From Gonatopus flavifemur (taxonomy: Eukaryota > Arthropoda > Insecta > Hymenoptera > Dryinidae): 64,000 nt of DNA. Positions 45,017 to 57,290 of this stretch are shown here, piece after piece. The notes beneath the pieces were generated by a model. The model saw only the letters and a program-made list of their open reading frames with translations. It was not told where the DNA came from and did not search any database. Within the stretch, counting starts at the first letter, position 1. Each line of letters begins with the position of its first letter. The translations under genes and the position numbers were made by a program. The stretch spans positions 1,178,001 through 1,242,000 of the forward strand of contig JAFFJZ010000054.1 in assembly GCA_018340375.1 (NCBI GenBank), in the 5' to 3' direction.

Positions 45017-46912
45017 TCATACTCTGTTTTGTTCATCGTTACCTTTTGAGTACCTTTTGATGAGCACTTCATTATCGGATCCTATCAAAAACCCATGGTT
45101 TTTCAGAATATCAGGTACAGGTTGAGCATTCTCGAATCGTTTGTTGAGTTTCCGTCTCACCTCTTCGTGAAATACTTTATCATAGTACATGATGCTTATG
45201 GTTTCAAAATGACTCTTCGCCCAGCTGTAGAGTTTTTGGGGCATCAATATAGCATTTTGAGGTTTGGCAGTCAGACTCGCTCTGTATGCTCCTCTTTTGA
45301 AAGTAGCACCGATCCCGTCACAAGCACCTTCACCATGAGCAGTTGCACTGTAATGCCATTCAGCGTCAATATTGAAATCTTCTTTGCGATGAACTAAATT
45401 CGCGATTTGGAATTTATTTTCGAAGGGCTGCTTCGCTCCGTCACTGGTATGGATAATCTTATTCACTTTTTTCACATTGCGTTGAATTTCAAGAATTCAC
45501 GAGGTCCGGATAGCATAAACAGCGTAAGTGTCGTGTTTCAAACTTTCAGATAAGAATACATAACTCTTGTGCTTAATACCGCGCCCTTCCTCATAATAAT
45601 AAATGACAGGCAACACAGTGCGTTGGTCGTTATTGAAATGAAATGCTTGTGAGGCATCCTGGCAAACATATGCGTAGTTCTCAGAAAAATCAAACGTAAC
45701 CAGTACTTCGCCATCGCGAAGATTGTGTTTTCGTTCTTGGATAAAAAGACTCTGTTGCTTAGAGATGAATGAATGAGGTTTGAGGATTGTCAGTTTTTTA
45801 CACAATTCAAGTATAAAATCATCAATTTTCATTACTTCTGTTTGTAGAGTCGAACGATCCGTTGCTGTCCAAACTGAATATTGAATATCTGTGATGAATG
45901 AATTCTCCAGTAGATTATGTGATTTCTCCGATAACTGCGGAACTCCTGGACAGTCATCACATGCGTCTTGATAACAATCAGCACGAGGTCTCTCACAAAC
46001 AATTTCATTGACGCAGTCTTTGTGATTAGTTAGTGGCTTTTGTGTATTCAACGTCAGCTTTTGAATATCAATTGCATCCAACATCAATTTCGGATTTTGA
46101 TGTATTGTGCAAACACAAACTGAATGTGTTCCACAAGCCCCAGGGAGTATGCAATTCTTTGGTCTCAGTTTGTTGAACGCGCTGGAGCAGATAATATGTT
46201 CTGGGTGAGACTGTTTGAATACGGTATAAAGTTCTTTCAAACCTATCAGTAAGAGACGTTTCTGTTTCAGCGTTCGCTCTCCATCAATTTTCACAGAAAC
46301 GACATCTTTCGATGCAGGCATTATCCTGCTATTCATGCCACTCCCACAAAATCCATGTACTTTTTCTAAAGTTGTTTGAGAGAGTTTTCTCCCCTCCCTT
46401 GCAATACTATCGGGTAAAATGCCAGCTTTCATCTCCAATTCCTTCGATTTGTTGGCCAAATATCGCGTTGTCACAAATTCTTGGGCGATTTTCCTCGCAC
46501 TCCAAGATGATGGGGCGATAGTTAAAATTTGTAATTTCAATGGGTTGTTGGGTTCCAAGGTTGAAAATTTCTCCTTGAGCTCATCCAGCATTCCTTCCAG
46601 TTCAATTTCTTTGTTCGTGCGTGTATCATTGAGACCTTCGTGTGTCTCATTCTCCAATTGAACATCCATTCTCATAGAACTCTCAATCCTACAAATATTT
46701 TCACCGCTATCATTTGATTCATGAACCACATCGTCATTTTGTAATTTGTCCGATGAACCCTTTTTTATACATGCAGCACAAATCCTCGAATTTGCGCATA
46801 AGTCAGGAAATTGCTGTAACATGACCTCCGATATCTTTCGTAAATTTCTACCAACGCGCCCGGCAGTTTTGAACGGATTTGCACATCGGTCTGTTCGAAG
46901 AATTCGCGGCAT
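45017..46912 (-). pseudogene. Foldback-element transposase, one in-frame stop
   Basis: About 631 residues from the ATG at 46,912, interrupted only by a TGA at 45,497-45,499. Downstream reading continues in the same frame. The N-terminus is Cys-rich (DRCANPF, CANSRICAAC). The middle contains CGSGMNSRIMP, KLRPKNCILPGACGTHSVC and a Cys cluster near CYQDACDDCPGVP. An inferred RNase-H-like triad is Asp in VTFDFSENYAYVCQD (about residue 408), Asp in IIHTSDGAKQPFENKF and Asp/Glu in HGEGACDGIGATFKR. I recall abundant, mostly unannotated relatives in insects and Hydra. Because only one stop breaks it, the copy is recent or was recently active. Confidence 0.7.
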
Positions 46913-47224
46913 CGTGTATTAGATGATCAGATAAATCAGATGAAAATATGCGAACTCCTAGTACGATATTATAAGTTAAAACACAAGAACTTTGAGGTTC
47001 AAACGTCGCGAACATTCATAAAGTAACAATGTAAAACGATAAATAACAGGAGACGAGAAAAACAATTGACGTTACAATGAAACCACATGAAATTAGGTGC
47101 AGACATTACTGAACAATACCCTGTCAGTTGATAAGAATCGATTTCACGCATTTATTCGTTTATTTTCAGCTGATTCATTCGATATTCTAATATACGGAGC
47201 CGCGAATTTTTCAAAAAAGCCAAT

Positions 47225-48005
47225 GATTTATCCACTCGAAACACCCGCACACAATGGTAGAAATTCGCGAAAGATATCGGAGGTTAAGTTACAGGAATTT
47301 CTTGACTTAAACGCGAATTCCAGAATTTGAGCTGCATGTATGGAAGAAGGTTCATCGTACAGATTACAAGGTGACAAGGTGGTTGATGGATTGAATGATA
47401 GAGGTGGAAATATTGGAAGTATTGAGAGTTCGATTGTCCAGGAGTTTCGCAGTTCTCGGAGAAATTGCATGATCTACTGAGTGATTCATTGATCACAGGT
47501 ATTCAATATTCAGTTTGGACGGCAACGGATCGTTCAACTCTACGAACAGTAATGATGAAGATTGATAATTTTATACAACAATTGTGCAATAGACTGACAA
47601 TACTCAAACCTCATTCATTTATGTCTGAGCGACAGAATCTTTTCATCCAGGAACGGAAACACAATCTTCACGATGGCGAAGCAACGATTACGTTTGATTC
47701 TTTGAGAAGTAAGTATATGTCAGCCAGGATGTCTCAAAAGCATTTGAATTTCGATACCGAACAATGCACCGTGTTTCCTGCTATTCATTATCACAAGGAC
47801 GCGATGTTGAACACGAGAGTTACGTATTCTGATCAGAAAGTCTCAAACACAACACCGTTGCTGTTTATGCTGTTCAGACTTTGTTAATTCCTCAAATTCA
47901 ACGGAATATGAGAAGAATGGATGGGATTATCCGTACCGGAAACGGAGCGAAGCAGCACTTCAAAAATAAATTCCAGGATGAGGATGATCAGGCCCCAAAT
48001 AATTC
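47225..48005 (+). pseudogene. Second, internally deleted transposase copy, head-to-head
   Basis: On the plus strand, NGRNSRKISEVKLQEFLDL matches the N-terminal GRNLRKISEVMLQQFPDL block of the minus-strand gene. It jumps after about 90 residues to FSITD-type sequence: GIQYSVWTATDRSTLRT, ERKHNLHDGEATITFDS, then a degraded tail including NGAKQHFKNKFQDE. The region between, about 250 residues, is deleted. Stops and frameshifts are present. The two copies diverge from about 47,000, making the whole element a lopsided palindrome. Confidence 0.8.
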
Positions 48006-48164
48006 TTGAAATCAATATAATATTTAATCCCATCATATTAAATGTGCTTGCGAGTCATTGAACGTGGTGCGTTCGTTCTGGTTCCCGGAATCTGACCTCA
48101 AGTTCATAATGAACGACCAGAACTTCCTCGGAACAAAGATTTACGTCAGAGGACGGATGATTCC

Positions 48165-48870
48165 TCATATCCAGACCGTCATATCGAATCTTCCATTCAT
48201 AATTCCGAGAATCCGGATTCGAATATCTATCAGCGACCCCAAAAATCTCAGTATGACATTGTTTCCACAAATTCGAGAGATTGATAATTCTTCTGACCGC
48301 CATATTGGATTACCCATTCGTCCTTCTGGAAATTCGAGTTCGGATTCTTGATCAGCGACTCCAAAAACTTCAGTATGCCAATGTTTCCGCAAATTCAAGC
48401 GATTTATAATTCTTCCGAGCGCCACATTGCATCCGCTATTTGTAATTCCGGGAATCTGAGCTTGGATTCGTCATCAGCGACCCAAAAAACCCCCTTCTCC
48501 AATGTTTCAGGGAATTCGGAGAAATATTCCAATTTCCGGCTACCATATTGGATTCGCCATTTGCAATTCCGAAAATCTGGGTTTGGATTCTTGTTCCGCG
48601 ACCCCAAAAACCTCAGTATGACAATGTTTGCACAAATCCAAGAGATTTATAATTTTTCCAACCGCCATATTGGTTCCGCCATTTGCAATTTCCGTATTCC
48701 AACCGCATACAATCAATCCAGAAGGCCTGAATTACATGCCCCAGTACACAGAACTATCCAACACCCACGTATCATATTTCTAGGACTGGTTTTGATTATT
48801 CTCAACACATTTCCCTTTCGTTTCAGCCGCCATATTGGTGAAATGGCCGCCATGTTCAAAGAACACCATA
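48165..48870. repeat. Right-arm tandem array, about 122-bp unit, inverted
   Basis: Reverse-orientation units carry accgccatattggattncc at about 48,297, 48,420, 48,541 and 48,662, followed by the double gccgccatattggtgaaatg motif at 48,828. It mirrors the left arm with fewer units (four against six). Confidence 0.9.
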
Positions 48871-51225
48871 CGGCAATGAAAAGTGGACACTCCAACGTAA
48901 ATTTCGGTTGGTCTCCGAGATCTTTATCTTCAAAATTGAGATGTGCAGGGGGGGTGGCCGATTTCACAAAGAATGCCCCATATATAAATTGAGAATCAGT
49001 AGCGATAATGAGCATCCTTGTCTCACCCCTCTTCTTATTTGTGCTTTCCCTTCCTGACCCTCTATGTGTATTACTGCCCTTTGATTCTTATATAATTCGT
49101 ATATCATTCTTCTATCTTCTGAATTTATTCCCACCTTCTTCAGGATCGCAAACATCCTCTCCCAGTTCACATTATCGAAAGCCTTTTGTATATCTACAAA
49201 ACCTATGTACACAGATTTCTTCAGCGCTATTCTTTTCTCCATTACTGCCTTGAGTGCTAAGATTGCTTCTCGCGTTCCCCTATTTTTTCTAAAACCGAAC
49301 TGATCTTCTGCCAATCTACTCTTTTTTTTATTCTCCATCCTCCTGTATATAATTTTGGTCAGTATTTTTGAAGCATGTGAAGTTAAACTGATCGTTCTGT
49401 AGTTCTCACATTTGTCTGCCCCTTGTTTCTCCGGGACAGCGACAATTTCATTCTTCTAGAAATCTTCCGGTACTTCTCCTTTTTCGTACATATCTCTAAT
49501 CAATTCAAACAGTGCGTCACGAGTTCCTTCACTGGAGGCTTTTATAAGGTCCGCACTGATGCCATCTATGCTCGGCGCTCTATTATTTTTCAATTCTTTC
49601 AAAGCCTTGTCGAATTCTGATCTCAATATCGAATCTCCCAATTCTTCCCCATCTACATCCTCCTCCTTCTCTAGAAGTGCTATATCATCGTTTCCTCTAT
49701 ACAAGTTTCCCAAATGATTGATCCACTGTTCTATTTCCTCTTCCGTTTCTATCAATTGTCGTCCTAGAAAGTATCCCATCTTATTGCTTCTAGATTTCAT
49801 TTGTCCGAAAAATCTTTTAATAATCCTATATGCTTCATCTATTTTTCCTAAATGCAATCTTATTTCTATTTCCTGACATTTCCCTTCTAACCACTGTTCT
49901 TTTGCTTTCCTTGATTCTCTTATTTTATTTCTCAATGATTTGTATCGTTGCTGGCCTTCTTGGCTATCATTATTCTTATATTTTCTTTTTTCATTTATCA
50001 ATTCTAAAATTTCTCCCGTTATCCATGGGTTCTTAGGTTCTACTCCATTATTCTTCAAAATCTTATCCACACATTCTCTTATATTCCCCTCCATCTTCGT
50101 CCATCTCCTCTCTGTTCCCAAGTCTTTCTCTTTTTGATCTCCCAATTTTTCATCCAACATTTTCTCGAATGCCTTATGTGTTTGTTTTTGCTTGAGGTTC
50201 TTCAAATTCCACCTTTTCTGCCTTTTCCTTTTCTCCTTCAGAGATTTGAATTTCAGAGAACATTTCATCATAAACATATTATGATCACTATCTATATCTG
50301 CACTTGGATAAGTTTTACAGTTTTTCACTTGGTTTCTAAATCTTTGTTCCACTAATATGTAATCAATTTGGTATCTCGCTGTATCTCCTGGCATTTTCCA
50401 AGTGTAGATTCTTCTTGGATGATTTTCGAATAAAGTGTTTGTGATAACCATCTTATGATTCCCACAAAATTCGACTACACGTTGTCCCCTATCGTTCCTC
50501 GTCCCTAACGCAAAATCTCCTATTATGTTGTCCTCTTTTCCTTGTCCTACTACCGCATTCCAACCCCCCATCACTATCAAATTCTCTTCTCCCTTCACAT
50601 ATTCTATCACTCCTTCTATTTCTTCGTACGTTTTTTCAATATCTTCCTCCGAATATGCAGATGCGGGCATGTATACTTGGACTATGACTTTGTCTACTGG
50701 TTTTGTTCTGATTCTAACTATCATCACACGTTCATTATGTTGCAAATAATTTTCCATTCTATTTCCTACTCTTCTGTGCATTACAATTCCTACACCTACT
50801 CGACCGTTCTTTGATCCTGTATGAATTATTCTATAATCCCCACTCCAGAAATCGCCCTCTTGTGGCCATCTCATTCCGCTAATCCCCATTACGTCTATAT
50901 TCAACCTATTTATTTCTAATTTCAAATTTTCTAATTTTCCCGCTTGCCTCAGTAATCTAACATTCCACGCTCCGACTCGAAGAATGTTGTTCCTTTTCCC
51001 TATCCTATCCTTCGGTTTCCGTTCTTTGCTGATGAAGCTTCCTCGAGCAGCCTCCACCCGGAGATCCGAACAGGAGACTAGTTTACCTCCGGAATATTTT
51101 ACCCGAGAGAGCGCCATCATGTATTTATTAATTTGTTCGTTTGTTTGTGTTACATAATATTCCAGGTTAGGAAAAGGTTTCATTCCCTCGGGAAGTATTG
51201 AAACATGTCAAAGAAGGTAGTTCCC

Positions 51226-52298
51226 CCTTGCTTTCTTTCCGTTTCTGCCGATGTGTCTGGCATTAGGATAATTCCGTTTCTCTCAGTTTGTATTCTTTTT
51301 CTTGAGTAGTTCATTCCACTCAAACAAAAAGATCCATCTCTGATATACTTATCCTCCCCACCACGTGAAGGAAGCAGATACTACCAGGGATGGATAAAAA
51401 GGATATCAAGGAAATGTATCATGAATATCCCCCTGGGAGATTCGAACATCGTGTAGAAGGGACGTTGTGAAGTAAAAGAAAGAGAAGACATGGTGGCGTA
51501 CGTAAGCGTCGGATTGTAAAGCTGCTATCTCGGTTGATTATATGATAAAGATATTATGTCTTATTTCAACTATAAATACTGTCTAATTATTCAACAGAAT
51601 TATACGTATTGGTCCCAACTAGTAGGTATGCCAAATGATTGTCCCTAATTTTTCTTCTACTCCACTTCATATTAATTTTTTATACAATGATGTTTTCCAA
51701 AGATCACAAATCACTTTGAATAGAATTGGAAAAAAAATTGAAGTTATAATATATAACAAATCGTTTACATACCATTCGGATAACCAAATGTACTTGGCGA
51801 AACATATTGATTCCACATTTTTCCTCCAGATGGGGCATATCCTGTTGTATTGCATCGAAATTTTGAATGTAATCAAATTTCTGTTGAGAATAGGTTTATA
51901 GATTTGTTTTTGTAGATATTGATCGCATTTTCATGTACTTGGCGTTATTTTCTCACTTTTTTGGAGTTTGTTTCATTCGGATAATACTGACTGTCAAATT
52001 GTAGTGTGTTGATAGAGATGAGAAATTGATTTTCCAAAAAAATAACGACCCCAGACTTTGGAGTCAAATCTGCTGTCAATGGAAAAGGGAATCCGGCATC
52101 GTCGCACTGGATTGGTCATACCAGTTGCTCGATGCAATCCTGATTGAAAATGCGTGGACATGCATTATGCAGAAGCTTCGCAGTAAAAAAGTATGCATAG
52201 TGAAGTAGCTGACGCGGTCAATTCGGGCAATTTGGAAATTCCGAAAATTTGCCAAAAATCTCATTGAAAGTATGTCCCGAAGATGCCAGACGGTTATA
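51226..52298. other. No recognised gene
   Basis: AT-rich single-copy-looking sequence with short frames only. No termini, repeats or RNA features are supported. Confidence 0.4.
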
Positions 52299-52595
52299 CA
52301 CTGGGAAAAAAAGACGAGTGATGCGCTGTTGGTCAAAGAGTCCATCACTGTTACTAACCAATCGGGTGTTACCAAGAGTATATCGCTATTGGTAGGCATA
52401 GTAAGACGCTGTTGGAAGCAAATAGAAACCTTCAAAGAGAAATGCCAAGTGAAATATTGTTGTCAGTCAATAGTGAATCACTATTGTAACAAATAGTGAA
52501 TCCGTAGTGTTTTCAATGTACCAGGAAAAATGTATTCTGACATTTTAATAATGAAAATACATCCGAGTTGTTTTTGCAGATGGTTTTATTATATA

Positions 52596-53917
52596 CGAGG
52601 TGTGTTCAAAAAGTAAGGTGACTTTTCAAATTTCGCGGGCAACGTACTTTCGATTATCGATTTTTTTGTTTTGTTATGTTGGCACACTCTTCCCGAACAT
52701 CTGTACCAAGTTTCAAGTGTATAGCATTTTTTGTTTGGTTGTGACAGGCGTAAAGGTTATAAGTGTTTCGCGTGCTCGGCGATTTCTTGCTATCGAAAAA
52801 TATGGACCAAAGGATTTGCATCAAATTTTGTGTAAAAAATAAAATAAAGTGCTCCGAAACACTTGAAATGTTGACAGTAGCATACGGTGAAACTGTTCTG
52901 AGTAAAAAAAATGTTTACAAGTGGTACAAACTCTTCCAAGATGGCCGGGAAGATGCCAATGACGACCCTCGCTCTGGACGCCCAAGCACGTCAACAACTG
53001 ATGAAAACGTTCAAGCAGTGAAGTAAATTGTTGTGGAAAATCGTCGAATCACTATCAGAGAAGTTGCTGGGGATGTTGGTTTATCGCTTGGCTCGTGCCA
53101 TGAAATTTTTTCTAACGTTTTGGGCATGAGACGTGTGTCAGCGAAGTTTGTTCCGAAATTGCTAAATTTTGACCAAAAGAACCGTCGCATGAACATCGCT
53201 CAAGAACTGTTGAATGACGTCAACGACGACCCAGATTCACTCAAAAGGGTCATAACTGGTGACGAATCATGGGTATATGGTGATGATGTCGAAACCAGAG
53301 TCCAATCGTCCCAATGGAAGACCCCAGATGAGCCAAGACCGAAAAAAGCACGCCAAGTTCGATCAAATGTCAAAGTCTTGCTCACTGTTTTCTTCGATTA
53401 CCATGGCGTGGTGCATCAGGAGTTCTTACCATATGGTCGTACGGTCAATAAACAGTATTATCTTGAAGTTATGCGCCGTTTGCGAGAAGCAATACGAAGA
53501 AAACGTCCAGAATTGTGGAAAAATAATTCATGGCTTTTGCATCACGATAATGCCCCTGTTCACTCATCTTTGCTTGTGAGAGATTTTTTGGCCAAAAACA
53601 ACACCACAATCATGCCTCAGCCACCATATTCACCGGATTTGGCCCCATGTGACTTTTTCTTGTTCCCAAAACTAAAGAGACCTATGAAAGGACGGAGATT
53701 TGCAACGATTGAAGAGATGAAGACTGCATCGCTGGAAGAGCTCAAGGCTATACCGAAAAGTGCTTATGAGAAGTGCTTTGAGGATTGGAAAAACCGTTGG
53801 CATGAGTGTATTGTATCTGAGGGGGATTACTTTGAAGGGGACAACATAAATATTGATAAATAAATAAATATTTTTTCTTAAAAATACAAAGTCACCTTAC
53901 TTTTTGAACACACCTCG
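52596..53917 (+). mobile_element. Mariner element, 1,322 bp, nearly intact
   Basis: The termini CGAGGTGTGTTCAAAAAGTA and TACTTTTTGAACACACCTCG are perfect inverts, continuing into GGTGAC. TA flanks both sides (52,594-52,595 and 53,918-53,919). It inserted in one arm of the CACTGGG palindrome. The single gene inside has one stop. Confidence 0.95.
52802..53863 (+). pseudogene. Mariner transposase with a single in-frame stop
   Basis: From ATG 52,802 (MDQRICIKFCVKNKI) the frame encodes the helix-turn-helix region (FQDGREDANDDPRSGRPSTS), then a TAA at 53,024-53,026, then the rest in the same frame to 53,863. Catalytic motifs are complete: VITGDESWVYG, LLHHDNAPVHSS and DLAPCDFFLFPKL, with 34 residues between the last two Asps (DD34D). 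The SQWKTPDEPRPKKARQ block is typical of the irritans-type lineage. It has about 353 codons. A single substitution is the only visible lesion, so the copy is young. The stop falls at the DNA-binding/catalytic junction. Confidence 0.9.
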
Positions 53918-54792
53918 TATATAAGAAATCAGTGAATTAATACAAATGAAGAACCATTTATCAAATATAATGTGATTTTCATTAAATAAACTCACTATTG
54001 GAAATATGAATACGCGATCAGAGTTGAAGAGAAATTACATTAAAATATATTTAAAAAATTATGTAATTAGGTATTTATTCAAATAATGTTTTCAAATATT
54101 GGAAGTTCTATCAGGAATCATAAAAACATTTGTGCTATAGCTTCGAGATAAAGTGCAAGTAATGTGATTTGGCAATTGGAAGATCCGAATCAGATAGATT
54201 AGACATTATTAATTTATATTCCTTCACAAATGTTCCGATGATTCCTCATAGGACTTCTAATATTTTAAAACATTATCTCAATAAATACCTAATTACATAA
54301 TTTTTGAAATATATTCTCATGTGATTTCTTTTCAATTCTGATCGCGTATTCATATTTTCCATAGCAAGTTCATTCAACATCGTATTTGATGAATAGTTGT
54401 TCATTCATATCAATTTACTGATTTCTTATATATATATAATAAAACCATCTGCAAAAACAACTCGGATATATTTTCATTATAAAAATGTCAGAATACATTT
54501 TTCCTAATACATTATAAACACTACGGATTCACTATTTGTTACAATAGTAATACACTATTGACTGTCACCAATATTACACTTGGCATCTCTCTTTTAAGGT
54601 TTCTATTTGCTTCCAACAGCATCTTACTATGCCCACCAATAGCGATATACTCTTGGTAACACACAATTGGTGATCTAAAGTGTTTTATTGTTCCTACAAA
54701 TAGCGATATACTCTTGGTAACACCCGATTGGTTAGTAACAGTGATGGACTCTTTGACCAACAGCGCATCACTCGTCTTTTTTTCCCAGTGTA

Positions 54793-55711
54793 GACCCTGA
54801 TGAGGATTGGATGACGTACTGAATCACTAGCATATTGATTGGAATCCACTACTTTTGACTCATGTCAAACACTTCGAAATAAATTCCTTCTCCCATTGAC
54901 AACGAGCACATTCGAGCAACGGGTAAATTCTCGCTTGACCGACTGTAACACGTAAAAATTGAAGTAATTCAACTTGAAGAAAAAGGGTCAGGTGAAATGT
55001 TGCGAATGAACTTGAAGAGAATAAATGAAATTTCACACTTAACTGGAATATACAAATGCACTAGAATAGTACATCAACAAATAAAATTTAGGTTCAAGTT
55101 TGAAATTCATTTTGCAGGTGACTTCACGAGCTGAAAGGTCTGATGATCTCTATTTGGGCATGAACAGTTTGCGGATTTTAATGATGCCGAATGTTCTCGA
55201 AGAGAAGGGGAATAGCAACTTCGAAAATGGAGAACGGGCACTGGAAAATCCTAAATCCACTGTTCAGGTGAGAGATTCAATCACATGTCTTTTCAAAAAC
55301 CATTGGAAAATTCCCAAAACTAAATGACGTCGATCACATCAGGAACGTTTATTAAACCCACAGTGAATCCTGGTAGGAAAAAGGGTTCTACTGATGAATC
55401 CTAGATAACACCAAATGTTCCTGTAAAGTCTTGGGATATTGCTGCAAAGTTGAGAATCCCTCGATAGTGCTGTAGCGACATTTCTGATATGTTACTTGAG
55501 ACATTTTGCGAACATGGTGGCCAGTGATTAATTTTTGATCCATATTTGCGATGGGAAATTTATTCACGTTCTCACCCGAGTACGTTGGGAGTATGATATG
55601 AACGTTCATAGTACATCTAGATATATTATGGCCGTGCATAATATTTATATGTATACAAGATTTTGGTGCTGCTACAGGGTGTCTAGTGCCTGAAAATTCC
55701 ATGCGTCTCGT
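54793..55711. other. No recognised gene
   Basis: AT-rich. It holds a cgttcatagtacatctag patch (55,598-55,640) related to the segment at 31.7-32.0 kb, and a ctacagggtgtctag terminus-like word at 55,673 without a partner. Confidence 0.4.
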
Positions 55712-57290
55712 TGTCCGAATAGAGCATGAAACTTCAGCGAAAATTAAGATTAGATCTGTATAGATCGGGCCGAAGGTTCATAAACGCTAATTTTCAGATT
55801 TGCAAACGTTTGAAAAAGGTTCTACAAACGTTGAAATTTTTACCTTGGGATACTTCCAGGAAACACAAATGGACCCACCCAACACAGATTTCCCCAGCAA
55901 CGTAACGGCAACAAACAGTTTTGTTACTGGTAATGTAACCTGTTTGTCACAAGGATTCTCTTGATTCCCATCCATCAAATGCGACCAAGATTCAACCACC
56001 AAATCGCAGATGAAACATCGTCATATGTCTGCGATGTTGGTTTTCCGTAACAGGTCATTTTCTGAAATAACTGCCACATCACAGTCATGAAACCTATTGA
56101 TTTTTACTTCCCCGAGAAAGTTGACACTATAACATGCCAACAATGAAATTTGTAACATTTTCCTTGCCCGAAAAGTCATCGCTGCGATATCCCAGTAATG
56201 CAGTTTCTGACATTGGATTTTTATGGAAAATTCACGAATATTAGTCTGCATAATTGTTCTTTATAGCAGTTTGGAAAATACATTTGAGGGAAAATCCAGG
56301 TTGTCGTATCAGAATTTTTCATAATATTTTATCAATTCATTATTGAATTCTGCTGTTAGGACCTTCATTCCCCCTTAGACGTCTTTTCTAAACTTTTATG
56401 AAAGAAAAAAAATTATTCATACTAATATCCGTGAATGTTTCATGGAATTTCAATGTTACAAACTGTGTAAGTGAAATATCACAGCGATGACCTCCTCGCT
56501 CTCTGAATTGAAAAGTCTGAGATTCCCATTCGAACGGAGAGGTAGGGTACCTTCTGGCTACCTGGATAATGAATTCTCATCCAACAGAATGGAATTTCAC
56601 TCTTTAGGCAGCCAGAAGGGAATCCATCTTTCCGTTCGAGTGTGATTTTCACTCTTCCGTATTTAGAGAGCGGCAAAGGGAAATGTGACAAGTTTCATCA
56701 CTGGGATGTTAGAGTGATAACCTCTTCGGTGAAGTAAAATGTAACAGACTTAATCACTGAGGTTTCATAGTGGTTTTAGGAAAACACCTGTTACCTAACA
56801 CTAAATCGCAGAAATGTCACGATGTTTCATTTGCGATGCAATGGTTACGTCTTGGTTGTATTCGAGAAGTGGGAAATCACTACCAGCCAGGCTATTCCCT
56901 GTAACAAACAGATTACATTACCAGTAATAAGAACTGTTTGTCACTGTTACGTTGCTGTGACAAACTGTGTTAGTAAAGGTTTGATAAAGCTTCACAACAG
57001 TATGTTTATTTATATTGATTTATATAAATCAATTAATGAACATAGATTGATATGAATTAATATGAGGATCGATATTTTTGTGAAGCCTCATCAAACCTTC
57101 AATGAACCCCGGATGAACGTTCCATCTATGTTTCCTGAAAGTATTCCAAGGCGGAAATTTCAACGTTCGTTGAACCTTTCTCAAACGTTTATGTGGTTTT
57201 GATAAACATTCGGCCCGATCTATACACATTCAATCAGAACGTTCGCTGAAGCTTCATGTTCTCTTCAGGTAGTCATTCTATTCGACGCGA
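55712..57290. mobile_element. 1.58-kb palindromic element
   Basis: The left arm (tgtccgaatag, tatagatcgggccgaaggtt, aaaggttctacaaacgttga) pairs in reverse with the right arm (caacgttcgttgaaccttt, cattcggcccgatctatac, tctattcgacg). The centre is near 56,590, where attcccattcgaacggag pairs with ctttccgttcgagtgtga. It has no coding capacity. The exact termini and target duplication could not be set because the outermost pairing is imperfect. Confidence 0.65.

Larger units (their letters stand above)
43694..48979. mobile_element. 5.29-kb foldback transposon with ATAT duplication
   Basis: The left end GGGGCATTCTTTGTGAAATC is perfectly inverted at the right end, and the octamer-like similarity continues (CGGCCACCC). 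ATAT flanks both ends (43,690-43,693 and 48,980-48,983). Deleting the element plus one ATAT rejoins the RT frame of the host retroelement as NLYIEE, so the boundaries and the 4-bp duplication are firm. Arms of about 1 kb contain 122-bp tandem repeats. Between them lie two head-to-head transposase copies. The 4-bp duplication and protein type suggest the Sola group, from memory only. Confidence 0.9.
42873..51183 (-). pseudogene. RTE-like endonuclease/reverse transcriptase, broken
   Basis: The apurinic-type endonuclease domain comes first (51,000-50,230): VGAWNVRLLRQAGK, GISGMRWPQEG, MGGWNAVVG and DSDHNMF. GGWNA stands where the family has GDWNA, so a metal-binding Asp is lost. RT follows with RAPSIDGISADL, FGFRKNRGTREAI, FVDIQKAFDNVNW, RRGVRQGC and, beyond the insertion, MLRFADDIAILAT (43,610). 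The C-terminal part contains VWSTALYGCETWT and GHTLRHESLL. In-frame stops occur at 49,456 (TAG), near 43,568 and near 43,296. Total length is close to the 1,000 residues usual for RTE proteins. Relatives are often mislabelled craniofacial development protein 2. Confidence 0.85.
42826..51225 (-). mobile_element. RTE-like non-LTR retrotransposon, split by a foldback transposon
   Basis: The minus-strand endonuclease plus RT frame runs from 51,183 to 42,873, with a 5.29-kb insertion at 43,694-48,979. The 3' end is a TGA/ATG trinucleotide tail (catcatcatcatga at 42,826 on the plus strand), typical of RTE-type elements. After removal of the insertion the coding part is about 3.0 kb. Confidence 0.8.
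52299..54790. mobile_element. Palindromic MITE with CACTGGGAAAAAAAG ends, carrying a mariner
   Basis: The left end CACTGGGAAAAAAAGACGAG and its invert at the right are flanked by TA (52,297-52,298 and 54,791-54,792). The arms pair for most of their length (words such as gcgctgttggtcaaagagtc and tatcgctattgg). The centre lies near 54,170. A 1,322-bp mariner sits in the left arm. Without it and one TA the palindrome is about 1,168 bp. The TA target suggests a Tc1/mariner-type MITE. Confidence 0.85.

Noticed and set aside
47097..47330. Separate small gene upstream of the second transposase copy
   Set aside because: Its C-terminal half matches the N-terminal block of the foldback transposase. 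The first half has no features and probably is non-coding.
49830..50814. Several plus-strand frames with apparent transmembrane stretches
   Set aside because: They are antisense of the lysine-rich RTE-like endonuclease/RT gene.
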